Of a stretch of DNA of 64,000 nucleotides, positions 46,423-56,985 are shown in pieces. A program made the position numbers and the translations under genes. How positions within the stretch are numbered: the stretch's first letter is position 1; the number at the start of each line of letters is the position of its first letter. The notes under the pieces are model-generated. The model saw only the letters and a program-made list of their open reading frames with translations, did not search any database and had not been told where the DNA came from. The DNA is from Campylobacter sp. RM5004 (GTDB lineage Bacteria; Campylobacterota; Campylobacteria; Campylobacterales; Campylobacteraceae), in assembly GCF_022369455.1 (NCBI RefSeq), contig NZ_CP059599.1, forward strand, positions 462,409-526,408, in the 5' to 3' direction.

Positions 46423-49400
46423 TTATTTTACAAACTCAATAGTAAAAGTGCTATTGCAATTATATTCTCCACCTATACATCTAATAGTATCTTTTACATA
46501 CTGAATGTTTTTGTCTAAAGATACTTTTACAGTTCCATCTGCTTGATTTTGAATTAAGAAATTATAATCGCTTATTAAATTATTAGCATCTAAGCCAGGA
46601 ATTGTTTTGCTACTTCCTTCTACATAGCATGGTTTAATATGACAATTTTTACTTGAAAAATCCATAGTATTTACATAATTAAACTCATCATAATTATTGC
46701 CTTTATTTAAATAATGTAATCTTACATGTTCTTTTGTAAGTATTGCACTGCTTGAGCCTTCTACTTTAATATCTTTAAAAATAGGATTTGCATATACAAA
46801 GTTAATTCCTTTGTTATCATATCCTAGGCTAGAAGTTCCTAGATTAGCTACACTCTTATTATTTGATTTTATTTCAATTTCTTTTAGAGTAAACATAGGA
46901 TTTAATTTAGTGTAAGTTAGTTTAATAGGTATTTCATACATATTTTCTTCACTCTCAGCAATTTTGCTATTTTTGCTAGCTTGACTTATGCTTGAATAAG
47001 TTAGTTTATTATTATTAACTCCAACGATATTTAATTTTTCATAATTTCTTATAGCTTCTTTACTGATTAAATCCTTAGTAGTTGCATTAGAATTTGCATC
47101 TAAATAGTTTTTAGACCTATCCAAAACAATCTTAAATGCAGAATTTAGCTCGTTTTTATTGATATTTACAATAATTTTATTTGTATCTTTTGTAATGCTT
47201 GCATTACTTATTCTATTATAACTAGGCGTATTTAGCGTAGTATTAAAGTCATTCATATCAATACTTGCATCATCAAAAGTAGGATTTATTTCAATACTTA
47301 AATCATTATCATAATATTTTGCTACTTGATGATTATTAGCACTTGAGTTTAACTTAGGATACAAACTATAAGCAAAATCAGAGCTAGTTTTATTGCTTGT
47401 AATTACTGCTGATTGTCTTCCGTCTTTGTCAATATTATCTTTTAATATTATTTTAGTATTTACTCCTGTTGGAATAACTTTGATTTCATCTTTCATAGGA
47501 GTTTGACAAGCTATCATACCTGCTACTCTTTTGTTTGCTTCGTTTTTGCTAAGGTAGGTAGTATCTCTACAAATATCACTTGCTTTATAGCCTTTGCTTT
47601 CTACTAAGTGTTTTATATGCTCATCTTTAAAAATAATATAGCCAATATTACCTGTATCAAAAGGAATTATCGCTTGAGCTCTTGTGATATTATCGCCATT
47701 TTTCAATATCAATGGATTTGAAAAGCTTACCTTTCTATCATCTAATGGCAAATCAAAACTATATCCATGTCCATAATCAACCTTAAATTTATACTCACTT
47801 ATATATAAAGAAGAATTATCTAATAATTCATCAGTTGTTACATGTATATTAAAATCGCAATTATTAGTAGAGAATACATCGCAAGCTTTTTGATAGCTTT
47901 CAAAATATTCAGGTCTTACTATAATAGGTCTATGAGTTAATTCAGTTCCTATGTTGTTTATGCTGCCTTGTGAAGAATAAAATCTAAGTTTAAATTCTCT
48001 TCTTGATTTATCTTTAGAAGCTGCGTTTATTTTGTCAAAATTAATAAGAGCGTTATTAAACTTAAAAAATACTTCATTTTGCCTACTAGTTTCGTTTGGG
48101 TCGCAAGTTGAAAGCCCTTTGTTCTTTAGCTCGGTGCATAAATCTTTGTAAGTTAAATAGCCGTTATTTATCTGGCTTAATGATGTTTGTTTAGTCATTT
48201 TTTTATACTTACAATTGCTATCGTTAAAATTATCGCAATTATATTGAATATAGTATGAAAAATCACTTCTATTTCCTATATCTAAAGAAATTAAAGCATT
48301 ATTACTTGCTACAAAAGGATCTTTTTTAGACTTATAAGCATTGCCTGATATTTTATTAAAATCAAGCTTTAAATATACATTTTCATCATTCATATAAGCA
48401 TAAATTGTATTAGCATTTTTTGGTTCTTCAAAAGTTATTTTATCATTGATAAAACTATTTTCTTTAGAAATAAATGCACTTGTTATATCAGCTTTTTGAT
48501 TTTCTAAACAATCAACCCCATTAGGATTTCCTTTTTGAATTGCAAAGAATTTAAAAGGAAGACTTGGTTTATGAGTATAATCTTTTGTTTTTGACTCAGG
48601 GGTTGTTGGTGCTGATACTTTGTCCCAGTTTGTATCGCCTGTGCAGGTTTTGTTATTTTTAAAATAATCATACCATTTAGGATCGTTTTTACAAATACTA
48701 GCATCTTCTCCTTGATATACATCATAGATTGTGAAAGTTTGAGTTCCATTGATTTGTATTCTTTTTACATCAATTTCATATAAAATATCTTGCTTACAAT
48801 TCTTAACGGTTTTAATCGCAAAGGTAGCAGTTGAGTTATCTATATTGTAATCTTCTCTAGTATTTGTGATAAGCTCAGGTGCGTGTTTTACAGTATCAAG
48901 TAGGTTTCTATTTTTGTTTTTATATTTTTTTACTATATCTTCATTTAAATAAGTAAAACCATAATTAAAGTCATTTTTTAAATCACTTTCATTATTTACC
49001 TTATGTAATTTTGGACTTGTTGAATAATTAAATTCTCCATTTTTTACATAAGCTTTTATATTTACGAAATTTTTCCAATTATCTACTAGGTTAAATCTTA
49101 ATCTATTTGCTTCTCTCCAACCCCATACATAATAATGTTTTCCTAAACCACGATTATCACTATCTCCTGCATAGCTAAATCCATCATGATTGTATGCAAC
49201 TGGCTTAAAAGTATCATAAGCATAATTAATGATGTTTCCGTGAATACCAAATTTATTCATTCTAGCTGACCAAGCGCTAGGCTTGCTTACATTAGGAATT
49301 AATTGCGTATTATCTTTTAGTAAGTGCATTTCAAAATAAATATTTTCATCATTTAAAATAGAAATACCTTCATTATTTTTAATAACATTTCCAAAAACTA

Positions 49401-49728
49401 ATTCACTTCCATTTACCGTAGTTTTTTCGTTTTGATTTTTTATTGGTTTATAGAATGTATTGCTGCAAAATGGATTATTTAACTTTTCTTGTCTTGCAGT
49501 GCCATAGGTAACTTCACTCATAGTGCAACTATTATATTTACCACTACCTGCACGATAAATTGGCTTTAAGCAAAAATCTCCTTCTTCTTTATAACCATTA
49601 TTGCATTGTCCTGATTTTTCTTGATAAGCGAAAAATGCTTTAACTGCTGCACTTTGTGCGAAAGTATGTGGTGCTTCTGCATAGACATATCCTATACACA
49701 AAACAGCACAAATTGAATGCTTTAGCAT
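46423..49728 (-). CDS. Large secreted protein of unknown function (paralogue A)
   Basis: 1101 residues with a signal peptide (MLKHSICAVLCIGYVYA). The mature protein is rich in Asn, Lys, Ser and Thr, with many scattered cysteines that could pair in the periplasm or outside. No membrane anchor, autotransporter barrel or sorting signal is visible. The last ~200 residues correspond to the C-terminus of the gene pair at 50756-54824: both show a YLNK element (RLHYLNKG), a region with VSLD/VTLN followed by a YVK segment, and an ending in FxIEF. The two genes flank a short gene and are divergent. I do not recognise a family; a surface or secreted adhesin-like role is a guess. AAGGAGGAT precedes the start. 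Confidence 0.7.
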   Translation of the reverse strand: MLKHSICAVLCIGYVYAEAPHTFAQSAAVKAFFAYQEKSGQCNNGYKEEGDFCLKPIYRAGSGKYNSCTMSEVTYGTARQEKLNNPFCSNTFYKPIKNQNEKTTVNGSELVFGNVIKNNEGISILNDENIYFEMHLLKDNTQLIPNVSKPSAWSARMNKFGIHGNIINYAYDTFKPVAYNHDGFSYAGDSDNRGLGKHYYVWGWREANRLRFNLVDNWKNFVNIKAYVKNGEFNYSTSPKLHKVNNESDLKNDFNYGFTYLNEDIVKKYKNKNRNLLDTVKHAPELITNTREDYNIDNSTATFAIKTVKNCKQDILYEIDVKRIQINGTQTFTIYDVYQGEDASICKNDPKWYDYFKNNKTCTGDTNWDKVSAPTTPESKTKDYTHKPSLPFKFFAIQKGNPNGVDCLENQKADITSAFISKENSFINDKITFEEPKNANTIYAYMNDENVYLKLDFNKISGNAYKSKKDPFVASNNALISLDIGNRSDFSYYIQYNCDNFNDSNCKYKKMTKQTSLSQINNGYLTYKDLCTELKNKGLSTCDPNETSRQNEVFFKFNNALINFDKINAASKDKSRREFKLRFYSSQGSINNIGTELTHRPIIVRPEYFESYQKACDVFSTNNCDFNIHVTTDELLDNSSLYISEYKFKVDYGHGYSFDLPLDDRKVSFSNPLILKNGDNITRAQAIIPFDTGNIGYIIFKDEHIKHLVESKGYKASDICRDTTYLSKNEANKRVAGMIACQTPMKDEIKVIPTGVNTKIILKDNIDKDGRQSAVITSNKTSSDFAYSLYPKLNSSANNHQVAKYYDNDLSIEINPTFDDASIDMNDFNTTLNTPSYNRISNASITKDTNKIIVNINKNELNSAFKIVLDRSKNYLDANSNATTKDLISKEAIRNYEKLNIVGVNNNKLTYSSISQASKNSKIAESEENMYEIPIKLTYTKLNPMFTLKEIEIKSNNKSVANLGTSSLGYDNKGINFVYANPIFKDIKVEGSSSAILTKEHVRLHYLNKGNNYDEFNYVNTMDFSSKNCHIKPCYVEGSSKTIPGLDANNLISDYNFLIQNQADGTVKVSLDKNIQYVKDTIRCIGGEYNCNSTFTIEFVK

Positions 49729-49920
49729 AACAAATCCTCCTTTTTTTTATCATTAACTTTTGATTTTGTTAAAACTATGTAATTTAAATTATTAAAAAAT
49801 TATGTTTATCTTTTATTTTGCTATATTACAAGCTAATAGCAATTATTTGATATTTTAAAGATAGTTTTAGAGAAATTACTGCGTATTTTGTATTTTTATA
49901 TTAAAAATCGTAAGAAATAA

Positions 49921-50667
49921 TTATCTTACGATTTGTTTTAGGGTTGAGCCTGAATTAAATATATCATCTTTATTTGTAACGCTTACATAAATTTCATCAC
50001 CTGATTTTAAATAGTGTTTTTCTCCAAAAGGAGTGTAAGATAAAGCACCTAAGCAAATTAATATATTTTCAGGTTTATTCGCAATTAATGGTTTAATATT
50101 TTCAAGTGTTGCGATATCGGTTTGATTATTAATAGTTTCTATAAGCCAAGAGATTAGAGTATCTGAGTAATAAAAATAGTTTTTTATATAATCTTCATTT
50201 GCGTATTTTATTAATTCATTATTTCTTTTTAAATAGCAATGTATTTTGTATTCATTTAATTCTTCAAGATTATTTAAAGCAATTAAATTTCCTATACCTT
50301 TGCTTGCATTTGAGAAGTTTTTCTTTAAAGAAATTTTTTCTTCATTCACTCTTTTGCTTGCATCATTAAAGGCTGCGAAATATTGTGGTTTTAAAGAGCT
50401 TAATTCATTATCTTTATAACTAGCTTTAAAAATAACACATAATTCAGGTTCTATTTGAACAAAATCTCCATCTAAAATAAGTTCATTTTCGCTAATACAA
50501 AATCTTCTTAAAAATTCCTTTTTACTATCCTTTGAATAAAAAGGAAAAACTCCTTTTGGTGCAAAATCACTTGTATTTAATTCACAAAAATCTTTTGCTT
50601 CATTAGCTTGATTTAAATGGTTTGGTACATTACCAACTACGCCTAGACATAAACATTCTTTTAACAT
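49921..50667 (-). CDS. Conserved protein of unknown function, possibly fumarylacetoacetase-like fold
   Basis: I choose ATG 50667 (248 residues) because AAAGGAAGATTA precedes it; an earlier in-frame ATG would place that site inside the gene. The protein is soluble, without signal peptide. Features include GVVGNVPNHLNQANEAKDF at the start and a C-terminal LICLGALSYTPFGEKHYLKSGDEIYV that recalls the end of fumarylacetoacetate-hydrolase-type domains (ICxG...GDxI), but metal ligands of that family are not obvious. Function unknown. It lies between two large secreted paralogues and may be unrelated to them. Confidence 0.6.
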   Translation of the reverse strand: MLKECLCLGVVGNVPNHLNQANEAKDFCELNTSDFAPKGVFPFYSKDSKKEFLRRFCISENELILDGDFVQIEPELCVIFKASYKDNELSSLKPQYFAAFNDASKRVNEEKISLKKNFSNASKGIGNLIALNNLEELNEYKIHCYLKRNNELIKYANEDYIKNYFYYSDTLISWLIETINNQTDIATLENIKPLIANKPENILICLGALSYTPFGEKHYLKSGDEIYVSVTNKDDIFNSGSTLKQIVR

Positions 50668-50755
50668 TAATCTTCCTTTAAGATGAAATATTTTTATCAT
50701 TTTACATTAATTGATTAGATTAATGTAAAATTACAGAATTTTTTAAGGAGAAATA

Positions 50756-53700
50756 ATGAAAAAAGGAATAATTTTATCCCTTCTTACAATTAATATATTG
50801 TATGCAAGTGAAAATAAAACTAGCGTAGAAACATATGGATTGTATTTTGGAAATTTAGGTCAAGCTAAAGAAGATGCAAATTATTATGGAAGATGGAATG
50901 CCTTATTAGGATGTCTTCACAATAGAGGCGGTAGTGATGCTATTGGATTTGCTGATTGTGCTGAATTAAGTCAAATATATGGAGATAATAAATCAAGTTA
51001 TAGAATAGATCCTGTAAGATTTAGAGATAATATATGGTGTATGGAAAGTTCTAATAGTGATTTAGGAACAAGCAAAATCCCAAGTGCAAATGAATTTGAA
51101 AAAGATATTTTTAACAATGGTAATGTTTATAATTTTAGAAATAGTGTTAATTTAAACTACAATACAAGTGTTTATAAATATAAAGATGGTGAATATCAAG
51201 AATCATATAAAAATTTAAAAGCTAGCACTACCGGAAGACTTATAGCATTAGCTTCTTCAAAAAGTCCTTTTAGTTTTTATTTAACAAACAATTTCTCAGG
51301 TCATAATGGAGATTTTGGAAGATTTGTAAATAATTATGTAGGTCTTTTAAACGGAAAAATGCGTCATGATTATATAAGTAAAACAGATATAGAAAGGCAA
51401 CATTGGAAATTAACTTCAATTTATGAAGGTTGGCTTACAAATTTAACTAGCTCAAGACCTTTAGGATGTGATGCTAGTAGATATACAGGGTGTAATGCTA
51501 TTAAATCTTATAAAGGAACAGGGTTTGTAAATGGTAAGCCAGATGGTTGTGGGATAAGCGATTGGAATCAACTTCATTCAATAGAAAGATATGTTAGATT
51601 TTATTATGATTTAGAAAATTATGGTTGCACTATTAGACCGGTTGATTATTTGGATTCAGAAGGTGTAGATGTTGTTTATGCTAGTAGCGGGCCTTTATAT
51701 GCAGGAATTATTACTGATGATAAAAGAGTTTTATACTATCGCTCTTATGCAAATGCAACAGGTGGGCAGCCAAAAATAGACCAATTGCGTATAGGAAAAG
51801 CTAGAAATTTTAATCTTGATAGAGTTATTGGAAGAAATGAGACTTGTAGGCAAGCAATAGAAGAAATGACTGTTAAGAATATTTCTACTTATGGAACAAG
51901 AGATTTAGGTAAATCATCTGATTTTTTATTTTTTAATAATAATAATTTAGAGAATGGAACTTATTTTAACAAGGATTTATTTATAAGCCAAGGTATAGGC
52001 AAGTGTTATTTTACAAATCTTCAATATTATGATAGAAAGAATAGCGATAACACATTTACTGCATTTCCAGCAATTACAGCTCATAAGTTTTTATGGGGAG
52101 ATCACGATAGATTTTTACAAAACTATTTAAAAGACGATGGAAAATATGCGATAGCTAATTATTCTATTGATAGAAAAAATATTTATAAAAGCGATAAACC
52201 TGGAAGTGAAACCAGTATTTTTTCATTACACACAAGACCTACAAGCTTTAAAGGAGCTGATGAAAACAGATATGGCAATACAAAAGATGGTAGATTAGAA
52301 GCTAAATATAATTTAATTTTTTATCCTGATGCGAATGATTCAAAAATGAGCTTAATTGATGAACAATTACAATCATTAAAATATAAAGTTGAAAACCTAC
52401 CTTCGCATTTAAAAGATATAAATGAGTTTGATAAAGTAAGCTCACTTACATTTGATGTAAATAATAATGCTCAGCTAATATTTATGAATGATAGTGAAAA
52501 ATTAGACCCTAATAGATTAAGTTATGCAAACAAACAAGAGTGTAATGTAGAAGATAAAAAAGGTTGTGAAAATATGAGTTTTAAATTTGAAAATTTCAAA
52601 TATAAAATTTATAAACTAGAAAAAACCGACGGACATTATAAAATAGTTGGCGAAGAACCTGAAAAAACAGGGACTTATACTACTAATTATATGGCATTTA
52701 GGGTTGATGAAAATTTATTAAACACAATCGGTTATCAAAATAAAGATTCTATTTTATTAGAAGTAACTATAAATAATGGAAAATATGATGATAATAGACC
52801 ATTTTTTGAATTAGATTCAAGCACTATTGTTAAAGCTAAAAAAGCAGGTAAATTTTATGCAATTATTAGTGATATAAAATTTGATGATAGTGCTTTAGGC
52901 TGGGGTTCTATTTGGGATAAGAGTGATGCTAAAAAACTACCTAAAATGAATGATAGTAATACAGGATATGATCCAAGTTCAGCAAATACAAGAATAGCAG
53001 CAAATCCAGTGTATTTGGGTATTTATAATAATTCTAAGCTTAAGTTAGATAATTTTGATAATTTTATTACTTTTGAAGTTAAAGACAATAATGGTAATTT
53101 AGTAAAAGGTAAAAGCATATCTTTTTATGAATTAGGAACAAATATTGTTAATGTTAGTAATGAAAATAAAGACTTATTAACAAATCCTATTTTTAAACCG
53201 ACTAATAATATTAATTCATATCCGTTTTATAATGGAGTTTTAAAGATTGATAATTTAGAAGTTGGTAAATATGAGGTTTGCTATAACATTTATAGTAAAA
53301 GACAAATACAAGAAGAAATAAATAAAAATGCAAACAATAAAGACTCAAAAGCTCTTGTAGATTTGCCAAGAAAAGCTAGTGGTTGCACTAATAAATTTAG
53401 TATAAGACCAGCGTTTATTGAGTATTCAACAAAGACTAATTTCGTAGCAGGAGAAAATGCTTTAAGCGGTGGTAAATTAACCGAGTTTAATGTGAGTTTA
53501 AAAGATAGCTCTAAAAAAGACATTAATACAAATGAAAATTTCGCAATTACTAAAACAGATTTAATTGTAGAAAATAGTAAGCTTAATAAATATATTTTTG
53601 ATTTAAATAACAAAAATCGTAGCGCTATTTCTAGTACTAATCCACAAGCTATAAATAAGAAAGGCGATAATTCTTATATTATTAATGATGTATATGTTAA

Positions 53701-54286
53701 TTTTCCTTTATCAACTGAAGCAAAATTACAAATGTATGAAGGTGCATTTACAAAAGATGATAGTTTAGGTGGTTTTTGCAATAGTGGCTCAGCAAATAAC
53801 GCAATAGGTTCAGATGGTAAAATAGGTTGCTTAATTACTAGTGAAAATCCTATCACATTAAATTTCTCTAGTACAAGAAATTATGTGTTAAAAGATGCAA
53901 TAATAAATAATGCTTATACAAATACAAAAGTATTCTTCAAAAGTGAAATAGGCGATCAAAATAGCTTAAAAATACCTTTTGTTTTAAACAATCAAGGTAT
54001 AAATAATCCTGCAAGCTTACCTTATGTATATCATAAATTTAATGATAATTTAGAGCTAGAATATGATTTAAATTTTGATAATGAAGATGATGCTGCTAGA
54101 AATAGATATTTAGTAAATATTGATGAGGTTTATACTGATAGTAGTTATTTAGTAAATGTTGCTAAAAAGAATATTAAAGTTACTAAAGTTATTTTAAGTA
54201 AAGATAAGTTAAATCAAGAATTTGATAAAAAAATTAGAAGAGCTATACAACGAAACAAGAACTACAAATATAAATGGCGTTATTGA
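50756..54286 (+). CDS. Large secreted protein of unknown function (paralogue B), frameshifted near its end
   Basis: 1176 residues as read, with a signal peptide (KKGIILSLLTINILYA). Many cysteines lie in the first third (LLGCLHNRGG, CGISDWNQ, GCTIRP). No membrane anchor follows. The reading frame ends in a basic, non-matching tail (RRAIQRNKNYKYKWRY) after a run of seven A at 54227-54233. If the run were six A, translation would continue as DKKLEELYNETRTTNI into the frame of 54222-54824 and give about 1355 residues whose end resembles paralogue A. So the gene is interrupted by one extra A, through a real frameshift, slippage or a read error. The product is unrecognised; surface location is inferred from the signal peptide and its size. 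Confidence 0.7.
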   Translation: MKKGIILSLLTINILYASENKTSVETYGLYFGNLGQAKEDANYYGRWNALLGCLHNRGGSDAIGFADCAELSQIYGDNKSSYRIDPVRFRDNIWCMESSNSDLGTSKIPSANEFEKDIFNNGNVYNFRNSVNLNYNTSVYKYKDGEYQESYKNLKASTTGRLIALASSKSPFSFYLTNNFSGHNGDFGRFVNNYVGLLNGKMRHDYISKTDIERQHWKLTSIYEGWLTNLTSSRPLGCDASRYTGCNAIKSYKGTGFVNGKPDGCGISDWNQLHSIERYVRFYYDLENYGCTIRPVDYLDSEGVDVVYASSGPLYAGIITDDKRVLYYRSYANATGGQPKIDQLRIGKARNFNLDRVIGRNETCRQAIEEMTVKNISTYGTRDLGKSSDFLFFNNNNLENGTYFNKDLFISQGIGKCYFTNLQYYDRKNSDNTFTAFPAITAHKFLWGDHDRFLQNYLKDDGKYAIANYSIDRKNIYKSDKPGSETSIFSLHTRPTSFKGADENRYGNTKDGRLEAKYNLIFYPDANDSKMSLIDEQLQSLKYKVENLPSHLKDINEFDKVSSLTFDVNNNAQLIFMNDSEKLDPNRLSYANKQECNVEDKKGCENMSFKFENFKYKIYKLEKTDGHYKIVGEEPEKTGTYTTNYMAFRVDENLLNTIGYQNKDSILLEVTINNGKYDDNRPFFELDSSTIVKAKKAGKFYAIISDIKFDDSALGWGSIWDKSDAKKLPKMNDSNTGYDPSSANTRIAANPVYLGIYNNSKLKLDNFDNFITFEVKDNNGNLVKGKSISFYELGTNIVNVSNENKDLLTNPIFKPTNNINSYPFYNGVLKIDNLEVGKYEVCYNIYSKRQIQEEINKNANNKDSKALVDLPRKASGCTNKFSIRPAFIEYSTKTNFVAGENALSGGKLTEFNVSLKDSSKKDINTNENFAITKTDLIVENSKLNKYIFDLNNKNRSAISSTNPQAINKKGDNSYIINDVYVNFPLSTEAKLQMYEGAFTKDDSLGGFCNSGSANNAIGSDGKIGCLITSENPITLNFSSTRNYVLKDAIINNAYTNTKVFFKSEIGDQNSLKIPFVLNNQGINNPASLPYVYHKFNDNLELEYDLNFDNEDDAARNRYLVNIDEVYTDSSYLVNVAKKNIKVTKVILSKDKLNQEFDKKIRRAIQRNKNYKYKWRY

Positions 54287-54824
54287 AAAATACGGAGCAA
54301 AACCTGATAAGATTTCAGTAGATTTAGAATTAGCTTATTCAAGATATAAAAAGACTTTAGATAATAAAACTCTTGATAATAGTTTGGTTACTAAGCCAGA
54401 TGTTGCAGAGTTTTCTTTATTAAGAAGTTCAAGCATAGGAGAAGTTGGCAAAACTAAGTTTAATCCTAATGACGATTATTCTTTTATTTATACAGGAGTA
54501 ACCTATAAAGATAGTAAGATTCAAAATTCTAATACAATTACTTTAAAATCAAGCGATTTAGAATTATTTTATCTAAACAAAAAAGCTTCAAAAGTTAAAT
54601 TTACTCCAGAAACTCCAACTTATAAAAAGAGTGCAAAAGACATTATAGATGAGCTAAAATTTATAGGAGATTATGGTTCTAGTTTTGCTAATAAAAAAGG
54701 AGATTTAGAAGTTACATTAAATCCTAGCCATTCTAATAAACAATATGTAAAAGAAATAGTAAATATTTCAAATACAAGCGATTTAAGTGGTTCATCATTT
54801 AGTATTGAATTTGCGAATAAATAA
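54222..54824 (+). pseudogene. C-terminal continuation of the large secreted protein, separated by a 1-base frameshift
   Basis: 200 codons open in the next frame, overlapping the end of the upstream frame by 65 bases. It has no ribosome-binding site or signal peptide, and its content (ELFYLNKKASKV, then GDLEVTLNPSH, QYVKEIV and a final FSIEFANK) parallels the end of paralogue A (RLHYLNKG, GTVKVSLD, QYVKDTI, FTIEFVK). This is best read as the severed tail of one gene rather than a separate protein. Restoring the frame needs one fewer A in 54227-54233. Confidence 0.75.
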
Positions 54825-54834
54825 TCTAAAAACA

Positions 54835-54864
54835 ATGAAATAGGAAAATATATTCCTATTTCAT
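54835..54864 (+). terminator. Hairpin after the large secreted gene
   Basis: ATGAAATAGGAA (54835-54846) and TTCCTATTTCAT (54853-54864) pair perfectly over 12 bases with a 6-base loop. It is related to the dispersed repeat but shortened. Only a weak U-rich tail follows. Confidence 0.55.
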
Positions 54865-54893
54865 AATTTAACTATTCAACAAAACAAAAAATC

Positions 54894-54946
54894 AAATTCC
54901 TATTTCAAATTCCACGATTTTTTCAAAGAATTTGAAATAGGAATTT
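54894..54946. repeat. Inverted pair of the dispersed repeat, perfect 19-bp stem
   Basis: A reverse copy at 54894-54912 and a forward copy at 54928-54946 are exact complements around a 15-base loop (CACGATTTTTTCAAA). The whole 53-base piece recurs with few changes at 58445-58497, after the liv genes. Confidence 0.85.
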
Positions 54947-55069
54947 GGATTTTAATTTCATAATGCTTTTGTTACAAATAAAAACATTTTCATAATTAAT
55001 CTTAAAAATTATTATTAAATTAAGCTTTATTCATTAATATTTCTTTTTATTTTCAAAAAAGGTTATTTA

Positions 55070-55966
55070 ATGAGTTCATCATTGCTTATTCAACAGATTT
55101 TCAATGGCTTTTCATTAGGCTCAATGTATGCGCTAATTGCTATTGGCTATACTATGGTTTATGGTGTTTTAAGGCTTATAAATTTTGCTCATGGAGATAT
55201 TATGATGGTTGGAGCTTACGCTTGTTTGTTTGCTCTTAATCTTTTTACTTTTCCATTTGTTCCTGCATTTGGCTTTGCGGTATTGCTTTGCATTGCTTTA
55301 GGAATTAGCATAGATAAGATTGCTTACAAGCCACTTAGAAACTCTCCTAGGATTTCTTTATTAATCACAGCAATAGGTGTTTCGTTTTTCTTAGAAAACT
55401 TAATAAATGTATTATTTACAAGCACTCCACAGCCATTTAATGCACCTAGTATTTTAGTAAATCCTATTAGTTTATATGGGATTAGACTTAGTTTGTTAGA
55501 TATTTTAATTCCGATTTTAACAATAATAATTTTAATTTGTGTTTTAACGATTTTATATAAAAGCAAATATGGTATAGCAATTCGTGCTTTAGCTTTTGAT
55601 ATTTCAACCGTTGGTTTAATGGGAATTGATGCGAATAAAATCATTGCCTTTGTTTTTGCTCTAGGTTCAATGCTAGCTTGTATAGGTGGTATTTTTTGGG
55701 CTTGCAAATATCCACAAATTGATCCAAATATGGGCGTTTTAATAGGCCTTAAAGCTTTTGGTGCTGCTGTTTTAGGCGGTATTGGAAGCGTTGGCGGAGC
55801 TGTTCTTGGAGGGCTTATTATTGGATTTTGTGAAGTTTTAATAGTAGCTTTTGTTCCTGATTTAGCAGGTTTTAAAGATGGTTTTGCGTTTATATTCTTA
55901 GTTTTTGTTTTATTATTTAAGCCAACAGGAATTATGGGGCAAGATTATGAAAGGAGTAGATTTTAA
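55070..55966 (+). CDS. livH: Branched-chain amino acid ABC transporter permease LivH
   Basis: 298 residues, about eight membrane segments. NGFSLGSMYALIAIGYTMVYGVLRLINFAHGDIMM at the N-terminus is the LivH signature, and the coupling-helix region GIDANKIIAFVFALGSMLACIGG is present. It forms the inner-membrane pore with LivM. It shares one base with livM downstream. No substrate-binding protein gene (livJ/K) precedes it; the preceding 245 bases contain only repeats. Confidence 0.95.
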   Translation: MSSSLLIQQIFNGFSLGSMYALIAIGYTMVYGVLRLINFAHGDIMMVGAYACLFALNLFTFPFVPAFGFAVLLCIALGISIDKIAYKPLRNSPRISLLITAIGVSFFLENLINVLFTSTPQPFNAPSILVNPISLYGIRLSLLDILIPILTIIILICVLTILYKSKYGIAIRALAFDISTVGLMGIDANKIIAFVFALGSMLACIGGIFWACKYPQIDPNMGVLIGLKAFGAAVLGGIGSVGGAVLGGLIIGFCEVLIVAFVPDLAGFKDGFAFIFLVFVLLFKPTGIMGQDYERSRF

Positions 55967-56985
55967 TGCAAAAGGTATTTTCTATTGCTTTAATCATTTT
56001 ATCAATTGCTAGTATTTTTCTAGCTGAATATTTTTTAAGCGATTATGCTTTAAGAACCTTTATAAATATTTGTATTTTTATAATCTTAGCAGCATCTTAC
56101 AATCTAATAAACGGAGTAACAGGACAATTTAGTCTAGAGCCAAATGGCTTCGTTGCTGTTGGTGCTTATGTTAGTGCTTTATTATTATTAGATGTTGAAG
56201 CTAAAGAAGATCAATTTAGCTTACTAGACCCACATCCATTTATTTTGGCTTTTCATAGTGATAATTTTATAATAGCACTTTTAGCAGGTGGTTTTAGTGC
56301 TTTAGCTTTATCGTTAATTCTTAGCTTTGCGGTGTTTCGTGTAAGGGGAGATTATTTAGCTATTGTAACTTTAGGATTTGGAATAATCATAAAGCTTATT
56401 GCACTTAATTTTGCAGCATTTACAAACGGAGTTCAAGGCTTAAACGAAATCCCAAAACCTGATAATTTCTTATATATTGTTGGAAGCATTACCATAATTA
56501 GCATTATTTTGATTTTAAATATAATTTATTCAAAATATGGAAGAGCTATGAAGGCAGTAAGAGATGATGAAGACGCAGCTTTTGCTATGGGTATTAATAC
56601 TTTTAGAATAAAGACTTTAGCTTTTGGCACGAGTGCATTTTTAGAAGGAATTGCAGGTGGGCTTTTAGCTTGTTATATTACTAGCGTTACACCTGAGCAA
56701 TTTGACTTTTTATTCACATTTCAATTATTAATAATAATTGTTTTAGGTGGTTTAGGTAGCACAACGGGTGCAATTATCGGAGCTATTTTAGTAATAGGTG
56801 GAAGTGAATGGCTAAGATTTTTAGATGAGCCTATGAATATATTTGGATACCAAACACAAGGCTTACCAGGTCTTAGAATGCTTGTATTTTCTATCGCATT
56901 AATTTTTGTAATGCTATTTGCAAGGCGTGGTATTTTTGGCGATAAAGAGCTAAGCGATATTATTTTTAAAAGGTTTAAAAAATGA
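55966..56985 (+). CDS. livM: Branched-chain amino acid ABC transporter permease LivM
   Basis: 339 residues with about nine membrane segments. It has NLINGVTGQFSLEPNGFVAVGAY and the conserved EAA-type loop GRAMKAVRDDEDAAFAMGINTFRIKTLAFGTSA. It pairs with LivH in the membrane. The end overlaps livG by 4 bases. Confidence 0.95.
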   Translation: MQKVFSIALIILSIASIFLAEYFLSDYALRTFINICIFIILAASYNLINGVTGQFSLEPNGFVAVGAYVSALLLLDVEAKEDQFSLLDPHPFILAFHSDNFIIALLAGGFSALALSLILSFAVFRVRGDYLAIVTLGFGIIIKLIALNFAAFTNGVQGLNEIPKPDNFLYIVGSITIISIILILNIIYSKYGRAMKAVRDDEDAAFAMGINTFRIKTLAFGTSAFLEGIAGGLLACYITSVTPEQFDFLFTFQLLIIIVLGGLGSTTGAIIGAILVIGGSEWLRFLDEPMNIFGYQTQGLPGLRMLVFSIALIFVMLFARRGIFGDKELSDIIFKRFKK

